Origin: Talpa occidentalis
Lineage: Eukaryota > Chordata > Mammalia > Eulipotyphla > Talpidae
Direction of reading: 5' to 3'
DNA: 64,000 bases
Assembly: GCF_014898055.3 (NCBI RefSeq)
Contig: NW_023601322.1
Location: 69,530,740-69,594,739, forward strand
The number at the start of each line of letters is the position of its first letter. Positions within the stretch are counted from its first letter, which is position 1. This document shows, one piece after another, positions 1 through 11,300 of the stretch. The position numbers and the translations under genes were made by a program. Under the pieces are notes generated by a model. The model had not been told where the DNA came from, did not search any database, and saw only the letters and a list, made by a program, of their open reading frames with translations.

Positions 1-251
1 ATTTATTTATACAAGAACTGGGGCACAGGTCAGAGGTGCAGGAGGGTGAGAGGATTCACCAGAGACAGAGTGGGCAACAGAACAGGCAGACCGACTGAAA
101 TACACTGCTGAGGGGAGCAGTGGGCGAGACAGGAAAGGCATGCCACGCCATGTTGGTTTCTCCCTGGCCAGCCAGGAATCAAACCCACACTGCAGAGGCT
201 GCAGACAGATTCACAATGCGGCGCTCAACCCACTGTGCCACCAGGGAGGCC
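1..251 (-). mobile_element. tRNA-derived SINE, cut by window edge
   Basis: It reads ATTTATTTATACAAGAACTGG at the tail side and ends with CACCAGGGAGGCC, the reverse complement of the tRNA-like head. The poly-A tail is outside the window. Confidence 0.85.
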
Positions 252-637
252 TAGTACTGTAAACTTGAACAGTTAACTTTTCCTGTCCCTTCTTGATCTA
301 TCTCCCTCTTTTCTATAGGAGGCAAAGACTCCTTTTTAGAAATAGAAACATTAATTCAAGAACAGAGAAGTACTTTGTAAACACTTAGTGTTCTTAGACA
401 GTCTTGCACAATGATCCCTTACACATCAGGCAGTTCAATTCTATAAACATTTAATGAGCACTTACTACATACCATGCTCTGTGCCAGGACCTGGGGGTAG
501 ATACAGAAATATAATTAAGTCTCTGCCCTGAAAATGCTTATAGTCTAGCCTTCCTCGCCCAAGTATTCCAAGATGGTATCCTAATTATTTCTAAGTGTTG
601 GTGGTGTCCACAAGCCCTTAAAGAAATATTTTTACAG
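252..637. other. CDC25C intron sequence
   Basis: Intron between an off-window exon and the exon at 638. About 430-545 resembles an old MIR/L2-class repeat (a TTTAATGAGCACTTACTACAT-like stretch). I found no further CDC25C exon here. Confidence 0.6.
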
Positions 638-771
638 GGAGCCTTAAACATGTACAGTCAGGAAGAACTGTATAACTTCTTCTTGAAGAAGCCCATTGTC
701 CCTTTGGACACTCAGAAAAGAATAATCATCGTGTTTCACTGTGAATTCTCCTCAGAGAGGGGTCCTCGAAT
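638..771 (+). CDS. CDC25C: CDC25C coding exon with catalytic HCX5R loop
   Basis: The acceptor is TTTACAG ending at 637 and the donor GTGAGT starts at 772. The exon begins in phase 0 (GALN...) and ends with the first two bases of an ATG codon completed at 1157. It holds the HCEFSSER active site. Confidence 0.95.
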
Positions 772-1615
772 GTGAGTGACTACAGAGGGTAAGGTGGGTT
801 ATGGAACTAGATCTTGAGCTGGGATGTAAACTAGGGGAACTTTCTGAAGCAGACAGAGACTGATTGATTGAAAGAATGCTCTTCAATGCAGTTTGAAGAA
901 TGCTTAGGGAGGTAAGTGGAAGGGGTTTCTACAACTCAAAAGTTTGAAGCAGTGAAGGACAAAAGAATTGGGAATGAGGTACCAGTGGAAGAAAGGAATA
1001 AGCGAGGTGCTTCTTGGACCTTGTTTTGTTAAGGCAGTAAGATCAGATGGCCCTTTTTGTGGGTCAACTAGTGTGTTCTCCTCTGCCCAGTGAATGTCCC
1101 ATGGAATCCTGAACTTGCTTCTTTCCACTCCACTCACCTCTGGGTTTTCTCAAAAGGTGCCGCTCTCTGAGAGAGGAGGACAGGGCTCTGAACCAGTATC
1201 CTGCCTTGTATTACCCAGAGCTGTATATCCTCAAAGGAGGCTACAGAGACTTCTTCCCAGAATATATGGTAAAGTAGGTGGTATGTAAATAAAGGGGAAG
1301 CCCAGATGTGGGGGAGTCAGCTTTAGCATGTAAGTTCAGGGCTTAGAAAGTCCTCTCAGAAGAAGCTGCTACTCGTTCTTAGCCACTACAGGCAGCATTT
1401 CTATTATATTTAGTAGGCAGAATTCAACAGTCTAGAGGATCCTTTACTCTATCTCTCCCTTTCAGGAGCTGTGTGAACCACAGAGCTACTGCCCTATGCA
1501 TCACCAGGACCATAAGGCTGAACTGCTGAAGTGTCGAAGCCGGAGCAAAGCCTGGAAAGGGGAGCGGCAACTGCAGGAGCAGATTGCCTTACTGGTGAAG
1601 GATGTGAGCCCGTGA
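638..1615 (+). CDS. CDC25C: CDC25C M-phase inducer phosphatase, C-terminal part (three last coding exons)
   Basis: CDC25C is a dual-specificity phosphatase that removes inhibitory phosphates from CDK1 and so triggers mitotic entry. Three coding exons, 638-771, 1157-1268 and 1466-1615, join in one frame and give 131 residues ending in a TGA at 1613-1615. The first exon carries the rhodanese-type catalytic loop HCEFSSER (HCX5R), with the nucleophilic cysteine codon at 740-742 and the arginine codon at 758-760. The later exons encode the end of the catalytic domain and the basic C-terminal helix, ending LVKDVSP, close to the human C-terminus as I recall it. All splice sites are AG/GT. The 5' exons, including the regulatory N-terminus, lie left of the window. 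CDC25A and CDC25B share the loop, but the rest of the sequence and the neighbourhood with GFRA3 and CDC23 fit CDC25C best. I see no breaks. Confidence 0.95.
1157..1268 (+). CDS. CDC25C: CDC25C penultimate coding exon
   Basis: The acceptor is CAAAAG ending at 1156 and the donor GTAAAG starts at 1269. It encodes the segment [19 protein letters not shown] and on to FFPEYM, part of the catalytic domain. Confidence 0.95.
1466..1615 (+). CDS. CDC25C: CDC25C last coding exon and stop
   Basis: The acceptor is CCCTTTCAG ending at 1465. Forty-nine codons then TGA at 1613-1615. It includes [10 protein letters not shown] and the C-terminal basic helix ending VKDVSP. Confidence 0.95.
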   Translation, partial: ELCEPQSYCPMHHQDHKAELLKCRSRSKAWKGERQLQEQIALLVKDVSP

Positions 1616-2040
1616 TCATGGATCAGCCAATGGCAGCTTAGTAGACACCAAAGACATGTAGAAACCCTGAGCAGAGAGAGGCCATCTTCTGGGTGGCTAA
1701 ACCTAAGATTGTTCAAAGATATCTGCATACCAGCAGGCCAAACCACTGAAATCCTGGGCCTGGGGTTGGTTGGTTAGGTTTCACTAGAGCTGCTACCTGA
1801 TAGTAAAGTCCTGGAGCTGGCTTGATAAGGTTGCACTTTGGCTTGCAGAGATCTGTGTTGCTTCAGGGAGTGGTTGTATATCTCTTCCCAACTTCTTGTA
1901 TCTTCTCATGAAGCAGCCAGCCCTTTTTCTCCCTGGGCTTCTGGATGTGCAAGAGAGTTGCCCTCCTTTTTCTATATTGTTCATCTTTATTTCCCTCTCT
2001 CTTTTTAAAATAGGAAAATAAACATTGCAGAACAAAAGAT
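1616..2040 (+). other. CDC25C: CDC25C 3' UTR (probable)
   Basis: Non-coding sequence directly after the stop codon, with no SINE, running to an AATAAA hexamer at 2017-2022. The end is placed 10-30 bases past the hexamer by rule, since no transcript evidence is available. Confidence 0.6.
2017..2022 (+). terminator. CDC25C: Candidate CDC25C polyadenylation signal AATAAA
   Basis: Canonical AATAAA about 400 bases after the CDC25C stop codon. It is the first such hexamer after the stop. Another AATAAA lies at about 2245 inside repeat-like sequence. Confidence 0.6.
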
Positions 2041-2355
2041 TCATGATTGTGAACCTAGTCTGCTCCTAGAAGATCTGTATAAATGAAGTGATCACCAATT
2101 GACTCCTTCCATTGTCGCCATCTCCATTCATAACTGAGGCCAGTGTGCTTTTCTGTAGACCACTGGTTCTGAAAGTTTGACCCTGGACCATCAGCATCAT
2201 CCAAACTTGTTTGAAATGCAAAAGTTGAGTCTTAATCCCAGAACTAATAAATCAGAACCTCAAATTATTAGGGCTCAGAGATCCTGTGGTTTAAAATCTC
2301 CCTTTCTATTGATCTTTTAAAAGAATTATTCCTTTATTATAAGATTTTGATTTAT

Positions 2356-2622
2356 TTTAAAAAAAGATTTATTTATTTATGCATATAAGAACTGGGGTAC
2401 AGGCCAGAGGTGTGGAGGATGAGAGGATTCACCAGAGACAGAGTGGAGAACAGAACAGGCAGACTGACTGAAGTACACTGCTGAGGGGAGCAGCAGGTGA
2501 GTCAGGAGAGGTTTGTGCCATGTGGGTTGCTCCTTGGCAGGCCGGGGATAGAACTTGTGCTGCAGTGGCTCTGGAGAGCTTCATAGGGTGTGTCTTAACC
2601 CCTTGCACCACCAGGGAGGTCC
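2356..2622 (-). mobile_element. tRNA-derived SINE, GCATAAATAAAT-tail type
   Basis: Poly-T/AAGATTTATTTATTTATGCATA tail at the left and CACCAGGGAGG head at the right. It lies inside the MER5A-like element described below. Confidence 0.85.
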
Positions 2623-2623
2623 A

Positions 2624-2873
2624 AGATTTTCATTTATTTTATTTACTTTTCATAGAAGAACGGGGGTGGGGGAGCGGTGAGAGGATTCACCAGAGACAGA
2701 GTGGGGAGCAGAACAGGTGTATCTACTGAAATACACTGTTAAGGGGAGCAGTGGGCAAAACAGAAGAGGTCTGCTGCCTTATGTGGGTTAGCTCCCTGGC
2801 CGGGGATTAAACTCACGCTGTAGAGGTTCAGTGCTGGTGCTGAGACTTAACCCCAAGGCCACCAAGGAGGTCC
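2624..2873 (-). mobile_element. Diverged tRNA-derived SINE
   Basis: A degraded copy with the same GAGAGGATTCACCAGAGACAG core and a CACCAAGGAGG head, directly adjacent to the previous SINE. Confidence 0.75.
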
Positions 2874-3259
2874 CCATTCTGTTGATTTTGATGCATGCCA
2901 TAGCTTGAGAACCACTGCTCTGGACTTAAAGAAGACCTTTGTTGGTGCTGAGACCCAGACTCAGCACTATGGTATCTAGGCTTAGAAACCAAGGTAATTG
3001 GCAACTCTAAGGCAGGTAATAGGTCTGAGTTAAGCTCAAAATGTTCCTTCTCTATATTCTCAATGGGGTTTTGACTTCCCCCCTTTTCTTCATTCCATGT
3101 CTCACAAAGACAAATTAGCATTTAGAATGGTTAAAAATAGAAATTTGTAATATGTGTAGACAGAAATAAAAGAAAATGAAGGTATCAAATAAGATCAATT
3201 AGACTTAAGGAAGACCTCTCAAACTGCATTTTCCCTGACTTTCTTTTCTTTTCTTTCTT

Positions 3260-3640
3260 TTTTTTTAAGATTTATTTATTTATACAAGCACTGGGTACAG
3301 TCAGAAGCATGGGAGGGTGAGAGAATTCACCAGAGCCAGAGTGGGGAACAGAACAGGCAGACTGATGAAATTACACTGCTGAGGGGAGCAGCAGGCAGCA
3401 GGAGAGGTCTGTGCACCATGTGGGACCCTGGCCGGGGATCGAACTGGCGCTGCAGAGACTGCGGGCAGCTTCAAGCAGACGGACCAAAAGCACTGCTGAG
3501 GGGAACAATGGGCGTGACAGGAGAGGTCTGCCATGCCATGTGGCAATCTCCTGGGCCGGCCGGGAATCGAACCTGCGCTGCGTAGGCTGCGGATAGCTTC
3601 ACAGCGCTGTGCTCAACCTGCTGAGCCACTGGGGAGGCCC
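3260..3640 (-). mobile_element. Chimeric/partly dimeric SINE
   Basis: About 380 bases, longer than the usual 250-280. The core ACTGCTGAGGGGA...GAGAGGTCTG occurs twice, at about 3375-3410 and 3493-3530, with a junction near 3473, so two partial copies appear joined. Confidence 0.8.
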
Positions 3641-3974
3641 CCTGTCTTTCCTTTCTTGGAGCACTTTAAGATGAGTAGGCGTGGGTTTGTATAGTGAAAT
3701 ACAGCCCTGCTTGACCCAGGTGGCGGTGGAGTTGGCTCAACATTGTCATTCTCTGGCATTAACCTAGTTGTAGTGATAGCCCAGAACTAAAAAAGGACAG
3801 AGGACTCTGAAGCCTAGGCTGAAATAGAATAGAATTTGACATTTTCCCAGATTCTGGAGCAGGGAGGGTTTTTGAAAATGAGTGGGAGGGAGGAGTTTAG
3901 TATCCCTGAACCTGCTTGCCCAACTATAATTATAAGGTTTGCAAGTGCTGTTTTGGATGCTGCATGCAGGCCTT

Positions 3975-3990
3975 TCAGCAGAGGGCACTG
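3975..3990 (+). promoter_or_regulatory. Candidate CTCF core motif
   Basis: TCAGCAGAGGGCACTG matches the CTCF core (CCANNAGRNGGCA) in all but the first base. A single motif match is weak evidence. Confidence 0.35.
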
Positions 3991-4560
3991 CTGTATTCTT
4001 TAAGCTGGTTGCTGGAATCTCTTAGCTCCTGCCTGTCTGTTGAGAGGGAAGCTACCTCTCTGACCTGTCTCTGGCTCCTGAGCTCAAAGCTCAGAAGGAA
4101 TTCGGGGGGGATAAAGAAAAGCTGCTGCTTCGTTACGTGGACATGGCTGAGGGAAAGATGCTGTTCCTCTCTCACCCACACATTCCTAGCAAGCCCAAAC
4201 TGATAGTAGCCTGAAGAGGAAACTACCTGAAACGCCTTCACTTCCACATGTGAGGAGGGGTCCCTGACCCACAGGCTTAGCCTCCTGGGTCATTTCCTGA
4301 TAATTCGCCCCAAAAAGAGAATCAGGCCACCAGCTAGGAAGAGATTGGTATACATGTGTTCACATCTCACTAATCTTATTTAACTGGAAGTTCTGAGTTG
4401 CAAAAAACAGCAAAACAAAACCCCTAGGGCTTAATTAGTTATCTACGTTGTGAAAAATTATATTTGCCTAAGAGGCAACATTTTTTTTTCATAGAAATTC
4501 TTGTAATAGCCTTCCACTGTATAGGTACCATGTGATTTTGATTCACGTTATTTTTGAAAC

Positions 4561-4865
4561 AATAATAATAGTAGGTAATACTTCTTAGGTCCTGCTGCAT
4601 GCAAGGCTTTTTATTAATTAAGTTTATATATATAACCTAATTTAATTTTCACAACAATCCTGTAAGGCAGGTACTAATTATGCAAGTTTTATGATGAAGA
4701 AATTGAGGAAAATAGGGATTAAGGCAGGTATTCATTATTATGCATGTTTTTCAGATGAAAAATGAGCTACAGCGGGATCAAGTAACTTGTTTAAGATCAC
4801 ACAACTACTAAGTGGTGTAGCTGGATTTGAACCTGGGTAGTAGCTCCAGAATCTGTATCCTTATT
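4561..4865 (-). repeat. MIR relic, reverse
   Basis: ATTTTCACAACAATCCTGTA, GATGAAGAAATTGAGGAAA and ACACAACTACTAAGTGGTG match inverted MIR. It looks partly duplicated. Confidence 0.75.
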
Positions 4866-5032
4866 GAGCTTTGCTGTTACTCAGTCCTCATTAGTTTCTA
4901 AATTTGACACTTTACTGAATATTAATTATGTAAGGGCCTCAGTTGTAGGTTCTGGAGAAGTCAGGGCCATCTGGTTGCTTGGGTTTGGCAGTTAAGGCTA
5001 AGGGGCTAAGATCCTAGGCAGGAAGATTCTAG

Positions 5033-5120
5033 TCAGTATAGCGATACGAGTGCAGAGCTGACCCCCAATAGCCCTGCGCCAAAGGGTGTAGCTCTGCACG
5101 AGTATCCTTGTACTCACTGA
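5033..5120. other. Imperfect inverted repeat, 88-nt hairpin
   Basis: Arms 5043-5059 and 5090-5106 pair over 17 bases with two mismatches; TCAGTA/TACTCACTGA extends the stem outward and CCC/GGG inward. I recognise no repeat family in it. It has the size and shape of a microRNA precursor but also of a short palindromic DNA transposon. Confidence 0.7.
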
Positions 5121-5572
5121 TATTTGTTCATCATGAAGTCAAATAATAAACAATCGAAACCTTTTGCTCTAAAAATCCTTTCTGGTTATCAGTCTCAACC
5201 CAGGATCTGGCCAAACTTTGTCTTAGAGAGGGAAGAAGCATTTCTCTATCAGGAGTATAAGGAGGGGGATCTGGAAGATTCTGTTTCTCCATCCAGTTCA
5301 GGTAAATGTTAGGGAAACACCAATTCTTTTAAATACACCTGGGGTTGTCAATTCTAAGTTCCACAATGAAATATGACACAGTCATTGCCCTCAAGAAACT
5401 GACACAGTAAAATATTATTCTCTTTGTTCCCAACCCTACAAATACTCTGGCCCACTATTATATTAAACAAAAGCAGGAAGTACTATAGCCTTAGCTCTAA
5501 AGCAGCATGTCTGGTGGTAAGGGATGGCCAAGTTCATAGAACAATTAACTTCTGCAAGTCATCTGGGATGAG

Positions 5573-5850
5573 ACCATTTATTCAGTGCTTCCTATGTGCT
5601 GGGCACTATGCTAAATTCAAAATTTACTTGTTTATCCTCCCAACTGCCCTTTGGTGCAGATGATATCACTACTACTAGCATTAATTTTACAGATGAAGAA
5701 ACTGAAGCACATTAAAACAAAAACAAAAACCCGAAACACAAAAATTAAATGGCATGCCCAAGGTGACTCAGCATGTGTTGGAAATAGCATTTGAACCTAG
5801 GCAGCTTGTAAAGTTTGTGCTCTTACCTATCACCATTACACTGTTAAAAT
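5573..5850 (-). repeat. MIR relic, reverse
   Basis: TTCAGTGCTTCCTATGTGCT, TTACAGATGAAGAAACTGA and GCCCAAGGTGACTCAGCAT match inverted MIR. Confidence 0.75.
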
Positions 5851-5989
5851 CCTGGATCAAGAAAGCAATGAGAAATAAAGCTCAATAGTGAGAGGGCACT
5901 TGATAGAAGACAGAGAACTAAGATTTCAAATGAAAGTAGAGTAAGCTAGAGGGTCTTTGGATCTGTGAGCCCTGATAAGTATCGACAGA

Positions 5990-6095
5990 TTGCAAGACTC
6001 TTCCAGGGCAGGGTTTGTTACTCATCATTTTTGCACCTGGCACAAAGCTGTACCCACAATCATTCTCAAAAGACATTACTGAATTGAATGATGGC
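5990..6095 (+). repeat. L2 3'-end relic
   Basis: CCAGGGCAGGGTTTGTTACT and CACCTGGCACAAAGC resemble the L2 3' end. Confidence 0.5.
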
Positions 6096-7009
6096 CGAGT
6101 AACATCATCTTTGTAGCAAGGCTTGGCTCATTGTTATTATCCACAAGGTTCCCAACAGCAATGCTGCTTATCTAGCAGGTGTTGGCAGTCACAGAGGACA
6201 TGGTTGGTGGGGAGAGGGTGTACTGGAGGAGCTGTCAATATTAGTCTTGGAATCATATTTATTTGTAGAGGCTATCTCAACCCTTCCCTGGCCTTGGTTA
6301 CCAATCCTCATTAAAGGCCCAGTGATAGCTCTCCACCCAGTGTCCAGACAGAAATATGTTTCCAGGCGTCTGTCTCATTACTCTCTCAAAAAGGCTGGCC
6401 TCTTACAGGTGGAATTGGACATTGATCTCAGCCTATCAGTTTGATCTTGTTCCTACCCTCCTGGTCCATTCCTTAGGGGTAGCACTGAGTAGACACTTTG
6501 ACTAGTCACTGGTCAAATGCCTTTCCCTAGCCTACCCTTCTCAAAACTTGAGATGGCTTGGTGGCTGAAAGAGGAGATCAGAGGTGATCTATGATCACCC
6601 CACTCTGATCGCCCCACATCTTTGTGGATTCCTTCCAGGTCTCAGCCTTTTCCTAACACCCCAACCCTCTGAAATGGTTCTTTTGTTTTGTAAATCCTAT
6701 TCTGAAACTACTGCCAGGGTGGAATGGAAAGTGGGGGTGATCTGCTCCCCAGCCACAGGTTTCCTAAATTTACTGGAAGGGAAGGCTTGAGAAATGTACA
6801 TGAGGTAAGGAGGAGCTAGGGGACACAGACCCTCTACAAAAGCTGAGTAGAAAGATGTTCGCTTTCACAGCTCTCCTGTAAAACTGGCAAGGCAGATATA
6901 GATTAAAACGAAGCAGAAACTCCATTTAAAGTGCATTACAGCTCAGGAACCAGTTCCCCCTGGGCAGGAAAAGGGAGGAAAGGGCACAAGAGGCCACATC
7001 AGTCTCCTT

Positions 7010-7230
7010 ATCTAGGGGCACATGTCTCTGTCCCAGCTTTGTGAAGGGTGATTTACACCCCTGGCCAGAATGACTCTCTTTCTGGGCTGATTACATCGGC
7101 AAATGCCCTCCAGAGGCCACAGCAGGATGGCCATATTCACAAGCAGCAGCCAATAAATCTCAGAGGTTTATATTGTACTTTTTTATCCCCTCCCTCCTGG
7201 CCCTCCGCCAGGCAGGCTGTGTAAGCAAGG
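7010..7230. promoter_or_regulatory. Non-repetitive block upstream of GFRA3
   Basis: About 1.1 kb upstream of the GFRA3 start, balanced base composition, with CAGCCAATAAATC and GCTGATTACATCGGC. Function inferred only. Confidence 0.25.
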
Positions 7231-7999
7231 AAAGGACTTGAGTTGGACGGTTGGGGTGGAGGGGTGGGGGTAAAACACTCCATTCCCTTTCTTCACCCGC
7301 CTCTCATTTTCTAAGCATTGCTTAGTTCTCATTCTTCCAAATCATTCTAGCTTTACCCTGGGAGTGGGTGGAAATCATCTCTAGACCCAATAAATATGCT
7401 GTCCTGTATGAATAGAGATCCTGGTTTCTGGGCACGGTGTTCTACATTGCTGTTTAATATTGGTAGAGTAATTGGCCCCCCTGAAAATGATGAGGTTTCC
7501 AAATGGTCTTTCCATTCATCTTCCTCAGTGAACTTACCTTTCTTCCAGGAAAATCTCTGATGATTAGTCTGAGGGGGGCTTTCATTCTACCATCATCCCT
7601 CATGAGGATGGGGCTAAAGGGACTGAATTTTGGAGGACTCTGATTTTAGCAAAGGTCCTGGGATCTGGTCCCAGGTCTGCTCCCAGCAAGACCATTTTCA
7701 CCTATCCAAACTATCTTTGCAGAATCCTGTGATTAATAAACACCATTGAATCTTACTCTTGAAGATTCTTATTTGGCGAAAATGAAATCACATATGGGTA
7801 AATTCTAAGAAGTGAAAATATTAGAAATGCAAGTGCCCTTGGGCTGCTTTGGTCAAGTTTTGTTACAAGATCTCATGGTGGGATAGGCTGTGGGCATATG
7901 GGTCCTAGGAAATGAGATAGTATCCACTGGCAGTTTCTGTAATGTCTAGGGCAGAATTTCTTCTTTAAGCCAATTTGGTATTTGACTGCCTGTGGGCTG

Positions 8000-8317
8000 G
8001 CTCAGCAGGGCACCCTATTCTGTGCCCAAGCCCAGCGGCTCCTGTGGCTCCTGCGGTGCTTTCCCTCTCCCTCCCCTTCCCCTACCACTTTCTCTGTCCA
8101 GTAGAAGCTGGGTGGTGCGGGTGTTGGCTTCAGAGTTGGAGGGCGGTGCCCAGGACCCTGGTGGGTGAGTGTCAGCGCTGCACAGAGGAGGGGCAGAGGC
8201 GGTGGTGGGAGGCGTAGGCAGAGGAGCCTCCTGCAGAGCTCCCTCTCGGGAAGCAAACAGTGCCCCAGCACAGGCAGAGAGCCCCTGGGGGCGGACCCCC
8301 GGCACCCTCATCCAGCC
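8000..8317 (+). promoter_or_regulatory. GFRA3: GFRA3 promoter and 5' UTR region (GC-rich)
   Basis: GC-rich sequence immediately upstream of the GFRA3 start codon, with pyrimidine-rich and CAGAGG/GGGGC tracts and no clear TATA box at a usual distance. The transcription start cannot be fixed from sequence. Confidence 0.5.
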
Positions 8318-8396
8318 ATGGCTCGCCCCCGGAGCCCACGACCTGCGCTGCCTGTGTTCCTCCTGCTGTTGCTGCTGCCACTGTTGCTTGGAGCGG
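8318..8396 (+). CDS. GFRA3: GFRA3 coding exon 1: signal peptide
   Basis: ATG at 8318 followed by a basic N-terminus and a leucine run ending LLLGA. The donor GTGAGT starts at 8397, leaving phase 1. This start gives a normal signal peptide and matches the family's length. Confidence 0.93.
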
Positions 8397-11300
8397 GTGA
8401 GTGTCCCCTGTGCAGTCGCAGGTCCGCTCAGCTCTGCTCCTGCCCGGGGTTAGACAGAACGGGATTGCGTAGGTGGTGTCCAGGTCACCGCTGCCCAGAG
8501 AGCTGAGACACAGTACAGGCTCCAGATCCTGGGCTTCCGAGTCTGAGGAGCTGGAGGAAGAAGCCCAGGGTGCCAGGGAGGGGTTGGGTTCCATGCCTAA
8601 ATCTGTTTGAAATGTTGTAGCTTTTGAGTACCAGCAATGGTCAGGGCATCTAAGCATTTCATCACTCAGGACTCCCTCTTCTACCTCTTTTGAGGTGTGC
8701 CTGCACAGTCACAGAGGAACCCACAGCTAAGCCACTAAAGTACAGCATCTCTAGGAAGCAGGGAGAATAAGAAGCCAGACTGCCATTTGCCCCATGTGGA
8801 CTTTAACTCTTCTGTCTGCTTTAAGGACTAGGGAAACGGACTCTGAGTACAGATGAAGAAAGATAAGTATTTGTCAGAACTGACCTATTACAAATTTGTG
8901 TTGTAAACTGCTGCCCAAAATCTGCTGCCATAGTTATTTGGTTGTATTATTGAGAATGTTGCTCACACCAAGCTACACACGCACACAAACACACACTTTT
9001 CAGGATATACTTTATTATTTTAACTGGAGCAGAAAATTGGCTATTGGGCAAGATGGGCTTTCTGTGCAAGCTGCCCAGTACTGTGACTTGTCCTATTGTA
9101 GATGCCTGTAGATAGGTATTTTGTAGCATTTATTGTTCAAGGTCTGGTTTTAGAACCCAGCCATTCTTCCAAGGATGGGCATCCTGGAATCCATGAACTC
9201 AGGGAAAACATCCATGGCCTTTGAAAGTGGTGTGGGTGCCTGAATCTCACTGTGGATTTCCTGCCCAGAGCCTGAGAATCCTGAGCCACAGAATACCTTG
9301 GTCCAACTGGTGGTATTGCAGAAAAAGCAGTCTTGGCTGTCAGACAAATGTGGAAGGAAGGAGGGAAAGGAGTGGTCGTCCAGACTGACTCCAAGAGTAA
9401 ACCAGGGAGTAAGGCATCACATCTGATACCACATCCTGGTCTGACTGCCCAGGAAATTTCACTAACCTTAAAGGTGTATCTGCATGTTAGAATTGGTGGT
9501 AAACATTAAATACCTTCCTCATTAACTAATTTAGTGGAACAAGTTCTACTTAGTTATGATGAAATTTAATTGTCCACCAACTTCTTTTGTTGAGATGAAA
9601 TGCCCCTAGATCCACTGCTGCTCAGACTTGGTGAACTATAGGATAAGAAATAGAGAGGTTTATTTTCCAAAATTTTTATGACTCAACATTTAGCTCAGTG
9701 AGAACAATGAGAAGTACACCTGTTACATATTTTTCAAATTTCAAAAGCTTATTTTTTCCATCTTCCATATATAAAATTAACAAATGTGCTTTTTTGAACT
9801 ATACATTCCCTTTGGAAAGTCTGATATACCCCTCAAAGGGCCTAACCTGTTTCTTCTCCATCCCCTCCATCGAGAAACTCTGGTTTAATTCAATATTCTC
9901 ATCTTACATTTGAGGAAACTATGATCCAGAAAGTGAAATAAATTGTTCCGCTTGGGGCTGGGACTTAGGTGAAGTGAGTGAAGGGGGTGCCGAGAAACTC
10001 AGTAGTCAAGATAAATATTTTAGTGTGATAATTTTATGTCATTTTTTAAAAAATAAAAATTAATGTAAAAATGCATTATGAATAAACTATCCAAATTTTA
10101 AATAAAAAGAGCAGCAATGTCATGTTGAGGCTTATTGAAGCCTGAAGTAAAAGGAAAAATCAGTAGTACTGTTGATTATGCATTCGAGATGGCACCAATT
10201 TTCAAACTTTAGGCTGCAAAATAATCTCCAGCGAACTTGCTAAAATTCAGATTCCCAGTCTTTGTCACCAGAATCTTTATCTGATTCAGTAGTTCTGAGA
10301 TGGGGTTTAGAAACATGCACTTTAGTAAATAATCTAGTTGTTATTGTGTGTTTGGAAGAGGGGGCTGGACCAATTAAGCCCTGAGTCCCCTCCTATTTCT
10401 GGGACTCTTTGATTGCAGCTACAGGGATGGGGCCCAGGAAAACTTTAGAGGTGCCTCACAGAATGTCTTTTGCTATCTGTTTATTTCTTAAAATTCACAA
10501 TGAATAAGTGCTTTTCTAGGTACTGGCAACAGACATAGAAATCTAGAGAGGAAGATGATCAATAAATCAAGTTAAAAAAAACTTGAAGTGATGACAGAGT
10601 CCCATTAGAGCAATAATGTGTTAGTGACTAGAGGGCCACATTAGTTAGTTGGGCATGGCCTTTCTGAAATGACATTTAAACTTCAAACTGAATTACCAAA
10701 AGAGGCTGGCCATGTGAAGAGCAGAGGGAAGAGCATTCCTAGCAGAAAGAAAGGCTGGGGCAAAACCCTCAGGAGGGATTTAAACAGAGAAATGAGATGA
10801 TCTGTTTTACAACTCTTTTTTTTTTTTTTTTTTTTTAAATCTTTTTTTTTTTTTTTATAGAGGCATGTTTATTTATTTATTTATTTAGTTTGTTTGTTTT
10901 TTGTTTATACATGCACTGGGTACAGTCAGAAGCGCGGGAGGGTGAGAGAATTCACCAGAGCCAGAGCGGGGAGCAGAGCAGGCAGAAGGACCGAAGTACA
11001 CTGCTGAGGGGAGCAGCGGGCGGCAGGAGAGGTCTGCGCGCCATGTGGGATTCTCCGCCGGTGGCCGGGGAGCAGCCGGGGATCGAACCGGCGCCGCAGA
11101 GGCCGCGGGCAGCTTCGCAACCCAGCGCTCAACCGCTGCGCCACCGGGGAGGCCCTGCAACTCTTTTTTTTAAAAAAAGATTTATTTATTTATGCATATG
11201 AGAACTGGGGTACAGGCCAGACGTGCGGACATTGAGAGGATCCACCAGAGACAGAGTGGGGAACAGAACAGGCAGGTTGACTGAAATATATGGCTGAGGG

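Larger units (their letters stand above)
2160..2922. mobile_element. MER5A-like hAT element split by SINEs
   Basis: Left part, about 2160-2290, reads CCACTGGTTCTGAAAGTTTG and AGCATCATCCAAACTTG. Right part, about 2876-2922, ends TGAGAACCACTG, an inverted repeat of the start. The two SINEs at 2356-2873 lie between. Family name from memory. Confidence 0.65.
2623..8000. other. CDC25C-GFRA3 intergenic region
   Basis: About 6 kb with no supported gene. It contains SINEs to 3640, a hairpin at 5033-5120, MIR relics at 4561-4865 and 5573-5850, an L2 relic near 5990-6095, and a non-repetitive stretch at 7010-7230. Long open frames here are short and show no recognisable family. Confidence 0.7.

Noticed and set aside
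8172..8657. 161-residue antisense frame over GFRA3 exon 1
   Set aside because: A GC-rich shadow of the first exon and promoter. No homology to known proteins.
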